From Ignavibacteriota bacterium (lineage in GTDB: Bacteria; Bacteroidota; Ignavibacteria; SZUA-365): a stretch of 59,857 nt of DNA. The stretch spans positions 1-59,857 of the forward strand of contig JACRFB010000057.1 in NCBI GenBank assembly GCA_016218045.1, in the 5' to 3' direction. Positions 26,417 to 35,348 of the stretch are shown here, in pieces. Both the position numbers and the translations under genes were made by a program. The notes below the pieces were generated by a model. That model did not search any database and had not been told where the DNA came from. It saw only the letters and a program-made list of their open reading frames with translations. How positions within the stretch are numbered: the first letter of the stretch is position 1; every line of letters starts with the position of its first letter.

Positions 26417-29400
26417 TTACCGGGCGAGAACCATTCTGAGCGTTTTCGAGTACTGGCCTGCATCGAGGCGGTACACGTAGGTGCCCGAGGCCAGCACCGA
26501 GGCGTCGAAGATGTAGGCGTATTTGCCGGCCTTCTGCTTCGTATTCACCAGCGTTGCCACTTCGCGACCAAGTTGATCAAACACCACCAGCTTCACCGCC
26601 GTCTCGTCGCCGATCTCGTATTCGATCACCGTCGACGGATTGAACGGATTCGGCGTGTTCTGCGCCAGGTTGTATCCGCTCCCGCCCACCAGAGGCACGA
26701 TGCAGTAACCCGCGATGGTTATCAGACCATTTTCGAAGGTGATTCTCACCTCCTTGCCCGGAGAATCATCGTGTATGCTGTTCATGGATGAAACGAATAC
26801 TTTCTCAGACCCGGCAATGTCTGCTTTAATGGAATCGATAAATGTCAATGAATCAACCCGTATTCCGGTTGATTTCTCGCCTCCGTTGTATACCGCCTCG
26901 AACACCAGCCCCACCAGGATGCCCTCACGCCGCACGTTCAGAGGCGAACCGGTGGTGAAGTCTTCGATGCGCACTATGTTCTCGGGTGCCGTGTCGGGCA
27001 GACCCGACTCGCGGTAGAGTACGCCGCGCGGGCCGGTCCAGCCGCGTGCCGTCAGCGTGTTCATGCTCACTGCATCCACGAAGCGCACCACCTCGGGATC
27101 GAACTTCACGTTGATCTTGTATGTGAAGATGTCCTTGCCGATCGTCGTGTCTACATACACCGGCACCGTGATCTTTTCGCCGAAACGCCCCACGTTGTCC
27201 TGCGGCAAGCGGAGTCTCACGATCTTCGGTGCGCCTTCGATCGTCACGTCCATCGCGCATGGCGTGGTCTGATCGATATTGTCGGCGCTCCAGCGTACCG
27301 CGAAATGTCGCAGCGCGTCGGCGGATTGCCGCTGCGGTACAATGTTCCAGCTCACACTCGCCGAGCCCTGCACGAGCAGGTTGCCGAGATCCTTTATGCC
27401 AGTTTCACCGGCGTCGAGAGACACGCCCTCCGGCAGAAGTAGGGTTGCGCGCAGACGGTGCGCCTGTGCGGCGCCGATGTTCTGCAGTCGTGCCGTGACG
27501 GTGAAGACGTTGTAGTTGCCCGCCGAGCCCTTCGTGCCGATGTCGTCGCGATAGTCGCCGATCGAGTAGTCGAACGTGAGAACGTTGTTCGTGTTCTTCA
27601 TCGAGGATTCCATACCGCAGGTCAACACCGGACGGCCCACTTCGGGGATAAACACCGGTGTGATACAGTCGGTGGACGGGAGATCGTCGGCGGTAACCAC
27701 GAACTGGATGTTGATGTCGCCGGACAGCACACGCGGTATCGCGTACATCTCCCAACGGATAGTGTCGGTGGACTGTTTCGGATCGAGACGCAGGGCGACG
27801 AAACGCTCGGGATCGCCCAGCACCTTCACTTCGTTCGACTGCGGCAAACACACGACGCGAACGTTGTGTGCCGGACGGTCGCCGTCGTTGCGTACCTTCA
27901 CGGCGATCCAGATTGGATTCTTTTCATATTCACCACGGGCATGGTCCACCACCAGCGCGCGGAACTCGGCCTCGCAGCTCAGACTCAAAGCCGCCTTCGT
28001 GGCCGCTGCGATCACGACGTTGTCGCAGCACTCGCCCTCCTTGCCGAGTTTGTCCACCACGCGTGCGCACAGCATCAGCGAGCGCGGCACACCCGTCGTG
28101 TTTGCGATCGGCTTCACCAGCCAGATCACTTGGGTCGTACCGTTTGGAGCGAGGTCGCCGAGCTGCTTCGTGGCGGTCTCCCCGCTTGTGAAAATCAGGC
28201 CCGGAGGTAGCATCGCGGTGATCTCGAGGTTCTGCCCGAGCGCCAGGCCGGCGTTGCGAACGTTCACCTTGAACTGGAAGGGATCCGGGATGTATGTGCC
28301 CGAAGCATTGTCGAATTGAATGGCATCCGGCGCGTCGCAAGCGAGCTGATACTCGGCGGCGCGTGCGGGAGGCACGTACACGGGGACGCGGCACTCGCCG
28401 ATGATGAGGCGATTACCGAGACCCCCGCGGCCCTGAATTTGGTACACGAGTTCATCCCACCCGCCCAATGTGCGGCGGAGCGGAACGAGTCGCCACGAGT
28501 GAGTGACCGTGTCGCCCACATCGACGATACCCTTGGGCATCGTGCCCACGTTCACTATCGGTGTGTTGTCGTCCGGCGTGAAGCGCGGGGGACCCACAAA
28601 CAGAAGCTGACAATTCTCGGCACGTGTGTCACCCGTGTTCACCACTGTCGTGACGACCGTGAACGGATTCGGCACGTAGTCGTTGAGCTGATCGTCGAAG
28701 GTCAGCCGGTCGGGTGTCGCGACGCAGGTCATTGTGAAGCGTGGACGCTGCTCACGCTGCACCCACACCGGGAACTCACAGGTTGCCGAGGGGATACCGT
28801 CGCTGATCACCACGACACGGATCGTGTCGAAGCCGTCCGTGTCACGTGGATTTACGCGCAGACGGAACGGGGTGTTCAGCGATTCGTCGTCGAAGTCGAT
28901 CAACCGGCCCGGAGGCAGGTCGCCATAATCGCGCGAGGCCGGTGGCAGGATGTTGAAGCGGGTACCCTGCAGCACGAAGGCCTTCACGTTGTAGGCGTCG
29001 CCGCTTCCCACGTTCCTGATCTGGATCTTGAGATCGAACGGCGACGGTTCGTACGTGTCGATGTTGAAGTATATCGTGTCGGGAGCCAGCAGCGCGCATT
29101 CGAGCTTCGGCATCACGACCGGCTTGATCTCGACAACGGTTTCGCAGCCGGCGTCGATGGGTGGTGTTTCCTTGGACTTGTACTTGATTGTATAGTTGAG
29201 GAATTCCGGCACAAGTTTCTGGTTTGGATTCGACAAACGGAATCCCCACTGGAACGTCTGCGAGGATGCCGGGAAGAGCACGCCGATGGTCTTCGGATTC
29301 GAATTGTCGGCGAAGCCCGGGTTGAACTCGGCGAGGTAGCCGACCAGCGAGGAGTCGCGCAGTTCGATTTCGGCTTCCACGTTCGTGATCGGAGCGCCGC

Positions 29401-32335
29401 CGGTGTTGGTCAGCGTAGATGCGATCACCCACTCCTTCGGCGCGTATTCCTGCAGCACCGGATAGTACACGACCTCCGAGACGTCGGTTTGCACATCACA
29501 GACGAGTGATGTTCTGAGGTTCGCGATGGGCAGGTCATCCGGACAGATGACTGGGTTGCCTTCGTCGTCGTAGGCCACTCCGGTGAGTCTCACGAGGCGG
29601 CGTGTGATGCGGTTCTGCACGGCGATGGTCCATGTCACGCTCAGCGTGTCGTTCGGGCCGAGCGCGCGGTTCACATTCCGAGTTACAGGTGTGCCGGGTG
29701 ATACCGTCAAACCTTCGCCGAACGGGTACTGCAGCGTGACAGTGGCGATGGTGGCCGTCTGTTTGCTCGTGTTCCACACACGGTACGTCACGTCGAAGGG
29801 GTTCGGTTCTACATCGGTTTCCGTCGCATTCAGCGAGATCGAATCGGGCATGCTGATGTCGCATGCGAAGGACGGCTGCAGGCCGGGCACACGGACGCGG
29901 CACCAGGATTCGACCGAATCGGTCGGAAGGCCCGTTGGGCCGACGCCGCCAACAACAAACTTGAAGTCGAGGTAGGTGTCGTAGCGAAGTTTTTTTGTGT
30001 ACGTGACGTCCCACGTGACGGCCGGGAATGGGTCGCCTGGTGTCCATTCGTTCATCGGACTCGGGAACGACTTGCGCAGCGGTTCTGTGGGATTCGCGAG
30101 CACGGTGTTTGCGGGCAGATAGATGAACCCCGTCACATTCGTGGCGGGCAGGCCGCCGCGGTTGACGCAGCCGAGCGACACCTGGAAGGGATTCGGCACA
30201 TAGGCGCTGATGTTCTCTTCGAAATGCAGCGAGTCGGGCATGCGGCATGTGGGCGCCAGGACGGGCGCCTCCAGAGGTGGAATGATCACCTTCACCTCAC
30301 AGTATGAGGAGTCGGCATTCGATGTCCGCACCCATATTCCCACGAGATAGTCCTTCGTGGTGAGCGTAATCGGGTGCCACAGCGTCCACGACACACCGCC
30401 GCTCTGTCCCGGATTCAGAATCGCGGGCAGCACACGCTTCGTGTTGCGGTTCGGTGCATCCGGACCGTAGAGTCGCAGGTCCGCAGGCACGATGATGCGG
30501 GCGAACACCGAGTCGGACTTCTTGCCGCCCTCGTTCGTTACGGTTACTGTGATATCGAATGGCATCGGATTGTATCTGGTGTTCACCCTGTCGGCCTTGA
30601 TTTCGGGTGTGATTGCGGAGCAGCTCAGCACTGCATCCGCGGACGGCACCCACACCTTCTTGCAGCAGCGCACGGAGTCGTGGTTGTCGAAGGCGGCGAC
30701 GATACAGATGTTCACCGAATCACCCACCGTACGGCGCTTTGCCAGGACGTCCCAGCGGCCCTCGGAAATGCCCGACGGCTTCAGGTCTTTCGGCACGCCG
30801 TTCTGCACATTGTTGACCGGAGCGACAAGGGAGAGATCGTTTTTATTGTATTCGATCTTGAAGCGGACGTTTCGCGCATCACGATCGCCGATGTTCGACA
30901 GTGCCGCCGTGACCGGGAAGGGATTGGGGTTGTAATCCTTCAGGCCGCGTTCCCAGTTGATGGTCTGCGGCATCTGCAGTTCGCAGTGTACCTCGGGCTG
31001 CCTGGGTATGATGCATATCTTGCCGTTTTGTAACACGGGCCGGAAACAACCCGCCTCGAACACCCAGCTTATGAGCTGCAGGTCGCAACACACCGTGTCC
31101 TTCCCGTCGGGATCGGATGTTCTGAATCGTAGTTCAGCGAGCATCGCAGGCACATCGTTCACTTCCACCACCTTCTTGTCCATGATCTGGAACGTCACGG
31201 TTCCCGGCAGCGGCGTAATGATGATGGGTACGTTTTCGAGCACACTGCCCGGAGGAGTCTCGATGTCCTTGAACTGCAGACACGATTCGTCGTACTTGAT
31301 CGTGAACGTTGCGCCGTAGAAGATTTCCGGCGGCGTGATCGGATCCGTCAGTTCCAGCGGCACCTTCACATCCTGGTTGCCGCGTCCCTCGCGTGTGCCG
31401 AGGCGGATGTTGAGCGGCCTGTACGTGGAAGTGTCCTTCGGGGCTTTAAAGCTCTTCGTTTTTGTATCGGAGCCATTGCAGAAATTGAGGATGGAGAGAT
31501 CCACCTTGCGCATGCCGCCATCCATACACTTGGCCTGATACGTAATGAGGCACTCCTGAAAGCCCTGGAAGATGATCGATGAGATTTCCTGGTAGATCGC
31601 GGTCAGTTGCGAGGCGTTCGGCGATTCGTAGTATTTGCCGCCTGTCTGGTCGGCGATGTTTTGCAGCACTGCGGGCGTGGGATTGTTGCCGAGCCCGATG
31701 GTGAAGACACGAATACGATTTCGCATTGCAAGTGAGATACATTCCCCTGGTGAACGCTGGCTTCCGGTATCATATCCGTCGGTGAGAAGTATCACCGCGC
31801 GGCACGGATTGACACCATCATTGATCACATTGTTGATACCGGTATACAAGCCGTCCCATGCATTTGTCCACAGTGCTGTCGGATAATTGTCGATGGCCGC
31901 ATGAAGGAGGTCCCTGTACACCGTCATCGGCTGTGAGACGACGACGAACTGGTTGAACATGATCACGCAGGCCTCGTCTGTTGCCCCGTCCATCAGATCG
32001 ACAAAGGCGTGTCCGGCCGCCTGTGCGCCGGCAACGCCGGAGCCGTTCATGCTTAAGCTGGCATCGAATACCATTGCGACGGAAATGGCGCAGCGGACAG
32101 TCGGGTCAGGGCACCAGAGCTCGAATTCACCAACCTCGAGGCCGTTCTCGTAGACTTTGAAGTACCGCTTGTCCGTGAAATAGGCCGGAAGACCATTACA
32201 CGTGGTGGAAAAAAAGATCTCGACCGTCGGCCAATTGTTCACGAGACGTTTGAAGTTCAGCACCGGCTGCGCGTAGCTCCCGACGCCTGCACAGAGAATG
32301 AGGGACGAGAATATGAGGATACGAATGACGCGCAT
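26417..32335 (-). CDS. Giant secreted vWA protein with about ten NPF repeats and T9SS sorting domain
   Basis: 1972 aa. Signal peptide (1-22); vWA domain (about 75-250) with DASLS metal site and TDGYD; a cohesin-like beta domain (about 305-440); about ten tandem modules of 110-130 aa (about 450-1690) with a shared core of Cys, then Y[VNE]PNPFxVxxxVxNxGxxxAxNV, then LPxGxxxxxW, i.e. CARDB/DUF11-like beta domains; a second cohesin-like domain (about 1700-1860); and a T9SS type A sorting domain beginning NLAQNTPNPFNPSTVIEYE (about 1890). It is the largest gene in the window and probably a surface fibre or adhesin. GAGG six bases before the ATG supports the start. It is a paralogue of the 1181-aa protein at 12.5-16.0 kb. 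Confidence 0.92.
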   Translation of the reverse strand: MRVIRILIFSSLILCAGVGSYAQPVLNFKRLVNNWPTVEIFFSTTCNGLPAYFTDKRYFKVYENGLEVGEFELWCPDPTVRCAISVAMVFDASLSMNGSGVAGAQAAGHAFVDLMDGATDEACVIMFNQFVVVSQPMTVYRDLLHAAIDNYPTALWTNAWDGLYTGINNVINDGVNPCRAVILLTDGYDTGSQRSPGECISLAMRNRIRVFTIGLGNNPTPAVLQNIADQTGGKYYESPNASQLTAIYQEISSIIFQGFQECLITYQAKCMDGGMRKVDLSILNFCNGSDTKTKSFKAPKDTSTYRPLNIRLGTREGRGNQDVKVPLELTDPITPPEIFYGATFTIKYDESCLQFKDIETPPGSVLENVPIIITPLPGTVTFQIMDKKVVEVNDVPAMLAELRFRTSDPDGKDTVCCDLQLISWVFEAGCFRPVLQNGKICIIPRQPEVHCELQMPQTINWERGLKDYNPNPFPVTAALSNIGDRDARNVRFKIEYNKNDLSLVAPVNNVQNGVPKDLKPSGISEGRWDVLAKRRTVGDSVNICIVAAFDNHDSVRCCKKVWVPSADAVLSCSAITPEIKADRVNTRYNPMPFDITVTVTNEGGKKSDSVFARIIVPADLRLYGPDAPNRNTKRVLPAILNPGQSGGVSWTLWHPITLTTKDYLVGIWVRTSNADSSYCEVKVIIPPLEAPVLAPTCRMPDSLHFEENISAYVPNPFQVSLGCVNRGGLPATNVTGFIYLPANTVLANPTEPLRKSFPSPMNEWTPGDPFPAVTWDVTYTKKLRYDTYLDFKFVVGGVGPTGLPTDSVESWCRVRVPGLQPSFACDISMPDSISLNATETDVEPNPFDVTYRVWNTSKQTATIATVTLQYPFGEGLTVSPGTPVTRNVNRALGPNDTLSVTWTIAVQNRITRRLVRLTGVAYDDEGNPVICPDDLPIANLRTSLVCDVQTDVSEVVYYPVLQEYAPKEWVIASTLTNTGGAPITNVEAEIELRDSSLVGYLAEFNPGFADNSNPKTIGVLFPASSQTFQWGFRLSNPNQKLVPEFLNYTIKYKSKETPPIDAGCETVVEIKPVVMPKLECALLAPDTIYFNIDTYEPSPFDLKIQIRNVGSGDAYNVKAFVLQGTRFNILPPASRDYGDLPPGRLIDFDDESLNTPFRLRVNPRDTDGFDTIRVVVISDGIPSATCEFPVWVQREQRPRFTMTCVATPDRLTFDDQLNDYVPNPFTVVTTVVNTGDTRAENCQLLFVGPPRFTPDDNTPIVNVGTMPKGIVDVGDTVTHSWRLVPLRRTLGGWDELVYQIQGRGGLGNRLIIGECRVPVYVPPARAAEYQLACDAPDAIQFDNASGTYIPDPFQFKVNVRNAGLALGQNLEITAMLPPGLIFTSGETATKQLGDLAPNGTTQVIWLVKPIANTTGVPRSLMLCARVVDKLGKEGECCDNVVIAAATKAALSLSCEAEFRALVVDHARGEYEKNPIWIAVKVRNDGDRPAHNVRVVCLPQSNEVKVLGDPERFVALRLDPKQSTDTIRWEMYAIPRVLSGDINIQFVVTADDLPSTDCITPVFIPEVGRPVLTCGMESSMKNTNNVLTFDYSIGDYRDDIGTKGSAGNYNVFTVTARLQNIGAAQAHRLRATLLLPEGVSLDAGETGIKDLGNLLVQGSASVSWNIVPQRQSADALRHFAVRWSADNIDQTTPCAMDVTIEGAPKIVRLRLPQDNVGRFGEKITVPVYVDTTIGKDIFTYKINVKFDPEVVRFVDAVSMNTLTARGWTGPRGVLYRESGLPDTAPENIVRIEDFTTGSPLNVRREGILVGLVFEAVYNGGEKSTGIRVDSLTFIDSIKADIAGSEKVFVSSMNSIHDDSPGKEVRITFENGLITIAGYCIVPLVGGSGYNLAQNTPNPFNPSTVIEYEIGDETAVKLVVFDQLGREVATLVNTKQKAGKYAYIFDASVLASGTYVYRLDAGQYSKTLRMVLAR

Positions 32336-32442
32336 AGTATGCCTCTTGGTCGGTTGCTGGACCAGGAATCAATTGATCTTCCAAATTCGGTAATTGAATG
32401 ATGGAGATCAATATCTTCAATTGATATTTAGGGCCATACACG

Positions 32443-32638
32443 GGACGGCCCTCCGGGCCGTCCGTTTGTTTTGGCGCACCGCGGTCGGCGCGCGTGGATG
32501 CGGCATATCCACGGACGGCCCTCAGGGCCGTCCGATCGTTTCGGCGGTTCGATCATCCCGGCTGCCCGATCGTTCCAGCCGCCCCCTGATTGGCACACGT
32601 GTTCGTATTATACACGGGACGGCCCTCCCGGGCCGTCC
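32443..32638. repeat. Three GGACGGCCC palindromes
   Basis: GGACGGCCC-TCC-GGGCCGTCC at 32443-32463, GGACGGCCC-TCA-GGGCCGTCC at 32513-32533 and GGACGGCCC-TCCC-GGGCCGTCC at 32617-32638: perfect 9-bp arms with 3-4-nt loops. The first and third are both preceded by ATACACGGGAC or TACACGGGAC, so some flank was copied with them. They occupy the gap upstream of the giant vWA gene and may separate it from the AhpD-like gene. Confidence 0.9.
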
Positions 32639-32710
32639 CTGTGTTGTACGTGTCTCTTTGTTCACATGTATGAACGTCGTTGTGCCGGACGTTTCACGGC
32701 CTCGGCGGGA

Positions 32711-33106
32711 TTACGCCGGAGTTGCGGCCATGGAGCGGACGTAGCGGCTGATCGTCTGCATTTCTTCCTTGAACACGTCGTAATCGATCTGCATGCCGTT
32801 CAGGTATGCACTCCAGCCCGCGCTGGACTTGGCAAAATGCACTGCGTCCTCGATCTCCTCGTCCGTTGCACCGTTGAGGCGCGCCGCTTCCACATGAAAA
32901 AGGATGCAATAGCGGCATTTCGACACCGCCGCGATGCCGATGCCTATCAGCTCGCGGTATTTGTTGGGAATCGGCCCTTCGTCGAATTGCACCCGTTTCA
33001 TTAAGCTCCACTCCATTTCGAGGGAGGAATCCGGGATGCTCTTCAGGAAGGTCGGGACGATGCCGAACATTCCTTCTATTTCCTGATACACTTGTTTTCG
33101 TGTCAT
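32711..33106 (-). CDS. AhpD-like carboxymuconolactone decarboxylase-family protein
   Basis: 131 aa from the ATG at 33106 (AAGGACG upstream); the longer frame to 33280 overlaps the next gene and is Arg-rich noise. The family core is ELIGIGIAAVSKCRYCILFHVEAARLNGATDEEI (about 52-85), with the CxxC...H redox motif of AhpD-like alkylhydroperoxidases, then helices DAVHFAKSSAGWSAYLNGMQ. Family members are small all-helical proteins with peroxidase or decarboxylase activity. The exported-protein gene lies 29 bp upstream on the same strand, so the two may form an operon. Confidence 0.85.
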   Translation of the reverse strand: MTRKQVYQEIEGMFGIVPTFLKSIPDSSLEMEWSLMKRVQFDEGPIPNKYRELIGIGIAAVSKCRYCILFHVEAARLNGATDEEIEDAVHFAKSSAGWSAYLNGMQIDYDVFKEEMQTISRYVRSMAATPA

Positions 33107-33134
33107 CGTGCGTCCTTTCGCGAGACGGGATATG

Positions 33135-33500
33135 TCACATGTCGTGGAATGCTTTGATCTGCGCCTGCGTGAAGACCTGTACCGGCACGGCCTTGGCCTT
33201 TGCGCGCAACGGTTCGGGGACGTTTGCCAACGCCTCCTCGGTTGATGTCGCCCGGACGTCCGCATACCCGGTGTGATCACCGGCCATGCAGCCCCATTTC
33301 CACTGCGAAAGATTCTTGGCGCCCATCGCGGAGGCCTTGTCCAATGCGGCTAAACACTCTTCCTTCGTGTGGGAAGAGACGACGAGGTAGCTTTGCAGCT
33401 TGCCCTTCGGCTTCGGATTGCCGGCGAATACCGAACCGGCAACCAGGAGACACAGGACGAGCGACACGACGCGTGCAGAGGTCTTGCCCGTGATTTTCAT
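33135..33500 (-). CDS. Small exported protein of unknown function
   Basis: 121 aa from the ATG at 33500, with AAAGGAG nine bases upstream. A signal peptide (VVSLVLCLLVAGSVFA) precedes a compact 95-aa domain: SYLVVSSHTKEECLAALDKASAMGAKNLSQWKWGCMAGDHTGYADVRATSTEEAL ... VQVFTQAQIKAFHDM. The alternating strand-helix pattern with two Cys suggests a ferredoxin-like alpha/beta fold, but no family is recognised with confidence. It probably forms an operon with the AhpD-like gene. Confidence 0.7.
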   Translation of the reverse strand: MKITGKTSARVVSLVLCLLVAGSVFAGNPKPKGKLQSYLVVSSHTKEECLAALDKASAMGAKNLSQWKWGCMAGDHTGYADVRATSTEEALANVPEPLRAKAKAVPVQVFTQAQIKAFHDM

Positions 33501-33769
33501 GGGAAGACTCCTTTCTGGGATTGTTGGACAATAATTCGAGGTGCGGTCCGCTCGATATGCGTCCAATACCACAAAGTGCCGTGGCGTGGCTGATGTATGA
33601 TCAGGAATGACACCGCCATATTAGCCGCCCTTGCAGGCAAATGCAAGGATAAAGTGACGCTCCCGGGCAGAAAGGTGGCAGACGATTGCCATCTGACGCG
33701 GTTCTTACTTGTACGCGCGTTGCGTTGATTCCGACGATGCCGTACTGTATTGAGTTTGTATGGAGGTGA

Positions 33770-34366
33770 TCATCCTCGCGCAAAAGCGATAAGCGGAGCC
33801 ACATCCCCTTTGTCCGCAGACCGCAGAGCTTGTAGATACTCCTTACGCGCCACACCCTGTTGAGTGAGCGTGACGCTTCCCCACGTGAAAATCGGTCGCT
33901 CCAGAGCTTTCTCGATGAGTACGTCAGCAATCAACCGGGAATGCCGTCCGTTACCATTAGGGAAGCAGTGGATCAGAACCAGACGGTGGCTGAACCTCAC
34001 AGCGATTTCGTCTGCGGGATATGTCTCGTGCTCGATCCAGAACCTGCAGTCGTCAAGGAGATTGCGGAGCTCGATGCCGATCTGGAATTTATCCACACCG
34101 ATGTTTTTGTTTGTGCGACGAAAATCCCCTGCCCATTTCCACACGTCTGAAAACATGCGTAGGTGCAGCCGACGCACGAAATCCTCGGTCAGGATTTCGG
34201 AGACAGTGAATGAGCGCGACATCGTCCACTGGATGGCATTCTCAATGTTTTGCTGCTCGAACTCGTCGAGTTCCGATCGAAGGGTGAGGGTCGGGATGAG
34301 TAGCCCGTACTTCTCATCCTCGTCAATGGGTGTTTGACCAGCGATGTATTCGAGATTTAATCCCAT
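33770..34366 (-). CDS. Mobile mystery protein B, Fic/DOC domain
   Basis: 198 aa. The Fic core is clear: HCFPNGNGRHSRL (about 133-145) matches HxFxxGNGRxxR, with Asn where AMP-transferring Fic enzymes usually have Asp/Glu; preceding helices FSHRLVLIH and ENAIQWTMSRSF and the flap region KNIGVDKFQIGIELRNLL fit the family. It matches the TIGRFAM-defined mobile mystery protein B, always paired with the HTH protein A. Its ATG overlaps the end of gene A by 10 bp (GAGG five bases upstream), indicating coupling. Fic proteins modify targets with nucleotides; here a toxin-like role is inferred, not shown. Confidence 0.88.
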   Translation of the reverse strand: MGLNLEYIAGQTPIDEDEKYGLLIPTLTLRSELDEFEQQNIENAIQWTMSRSFTVSEILTEDFVRRLHLRMFSDVWKWAGDFRRTNKNIGVDKFQIGIELRNLLDDCRFWIEHETYPADEIAVRFSHRLVLIHCFPNGNGRHSRLIADVLIEKALERPIFTWGSVTLTQQGVARKEYLQALRSADKGDVAPLIAFARG

Positions 34367-34821
34367 AGGTACCTCGGCATCATGCGGACAAGCTCCTCGG
34401 CCTTCGACCGGACCGCCTTTTCTATGCGCACCGACGATACCTCCTGATCTTCAAGTTCCATCGACATGGAGGTTCGAAGTACGATGGAGCGTGCAACCAT
34501 TATTGCACGCTTCTCGATCATCGCCTCAAGGGACTCTGCTTTCGGAATCAGGACGTACACAAGTTCTAAATCGAGGGCTTTGGCGGCCTCGCGAAGAGTC
34601 TTGAGAGTGATAGAAGCATCTGCTTCGCGGTCCTCGATCTCCTTGACGCTTTGAGTCGATATTCCGAGTCTGCCGCCAAGCTGGCGAAGTGACATTCCAA
34701 GCGCAGTCCGAATGGCGTGGAGCCACCCTCGTTCAGGTACTATCGCTCCACCGAGCGGCTGGAAATCACGGAGCTTTCTATCGAGCTGCTCCAGCACCAA
34801 TTTCCTGTTTTCGCGTTTCAT
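34357..34821 (-). CDS. Mobile mystery protein A, HTH regulator
   Basis: 154 aa from the ATG at 34821 (AAGG eight bases upstream; the ATG six codons earlier has no ribosome site). Central XRE-type helix-turn-helix: LHAIRTALGMSLRQLGGRLGISTQSVKEIEDREADASITLKTLREAAKALDLELVYVLIP (about 40-100), then a charged C-terminal helix region. It is the fixed partner of the Fic protein and by analogy with HTH/toxin pairs likely autoregulates the operon. A TTG-N20-TATGTTTG promoter and three 33-bp-spaced repeats lie directly upstream. Confidence 0.88.
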   Translation of the reverse strand: MKRENRKLVLEQLDRKLRDFQPLGGAIVPERGWLHAIRTALGMSLRQLGGRLGISTQSVKEIEDREADASITLKTLREAAKALDLELVYVLIPKAESLEAMIEKRAIMVARSIVLRTSMSMELEDQEVSSVRIEKAVRSKAEELVRMMPRYLWD

Positions 34822-34848
34822 ACGGATACCTTTTTTCATTCACAAGAA

Positions 34849-34879
34849 CAAACATAAGGTTACATCCTGATGGAAGCAA
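34849..34879 (-). promoter_or_regulatory. Bacteroidota-type promoter for the mobile mystery operon
   Basis: On the minus strand: TTG (34879-34877), 20-bp spacer, TATGTTTG (34856-34849), an exact fit to the TTG-N19/20-TAnnTTTG consensus of the primary sigma factor in Bacteroidota. It leaves a leader of about 20-25 nt to the ATG at 34821. The first operator-like repeat lies inside the spacer. Confidence 0.7.
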
Positions 34880-34937
34880 GTGTATTTTCTGGTTATTACC
34901 TGATTGCCATGCAACCATTTTACGTCTATATCCTGAT
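34856..34937. promoter_or_regulatory. Three iterons with exact 33-bp spacing
   Basis: CCTGAT occurs at 34866, 34899 and 34932, each preceded by a related decamer (AAGGTTACAT, CTGGTTATTA, ACGTCTATAT), giving a consensus NNGKYTAYWW-CCTGAT. Between the hexamers an ATTTT is also kept in register. The spacing is three helical turns, so bound proteins would lie on one face of the DNA, and the first copy overlaps the promoter spacer. They are probable binding sites of the HTH protein A. Confidence 0.6.
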
Positions 34938-35018
34938 TTATTGATCTCCTTACTGGCGATACAACTTGAGCCGTATCAACTATTTTGTTTTATATGAATA
35001 GGTTAGAGAATCGATATC

Positions 35019-35228
35019 ATGCCCCGTTCGCGACTTTCCTCAAAGTATGAAACGGGATTGTTCCGAACCACCCACCCCGTGTTCTTCGACACCTACCGGG
35101 CCTTGCGCGTCCCCAAGGCCCTCGCCGTCCGCTACCGCAAGGAGAACGGCCAGCTCGAGGAAGGACAACCCATCCCCGACACACCCACCCCCGCCGCCGT
35201 CCAACCCACCGCCGCCGCGCTCAATTAA
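35019..35228 (+). CDS. Small hypothetical protein, 69 aa
   Basis: The frame MPRSRLSSKYETGLFRTTHPVFF... ends in a Pro/Ala-rich tail (PDTPTPAAVQPTAAALN). It has strongly GC-ending codons although the DNA just before it is AT-rich, which argues that it is coding. GAGA is the only ribosome-site-like sequence upstream. The final codons and following palindrome are echoed at about 37467-37540 (frame ATAAALK-stop), so the 3' end exists twice. No family is recognised. Confidence 0.45.
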   Translation: MPRSRLSSKYETGLFRTTHPVFFDTYRALRVPKALAVRYRKENGQLEEGQPIPDTPTPAAVQPTAAALN

Positions 35229-35272
35229 CACACACTCCCCTATCCCCTTCACCCGGAGACGTCCGGGTGGTG
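35216..35272. repeat. CACCCGGA palindrome repeat, left copy
   Basis: A shared block CGCTCAATTAACACACACTCC then CCTATCCCCTTC, ending in the palindrome CACCCGGA-GACG-TCCGGGTG (35250-35269) and a G run. A second copy in the same orientation lies at 37479-37540. The two flank the HNH endonuclease and lipoprotein genes. Confidence 0.85.
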
Positions 35273-35348
35273 GGGGGGGGGTATGTTTGGTTGTTTGCGC
35301 TTACTGTGACTCCGCTTTTCGCAAGCGCGCGTTGTCGAAGTGTCCAGT

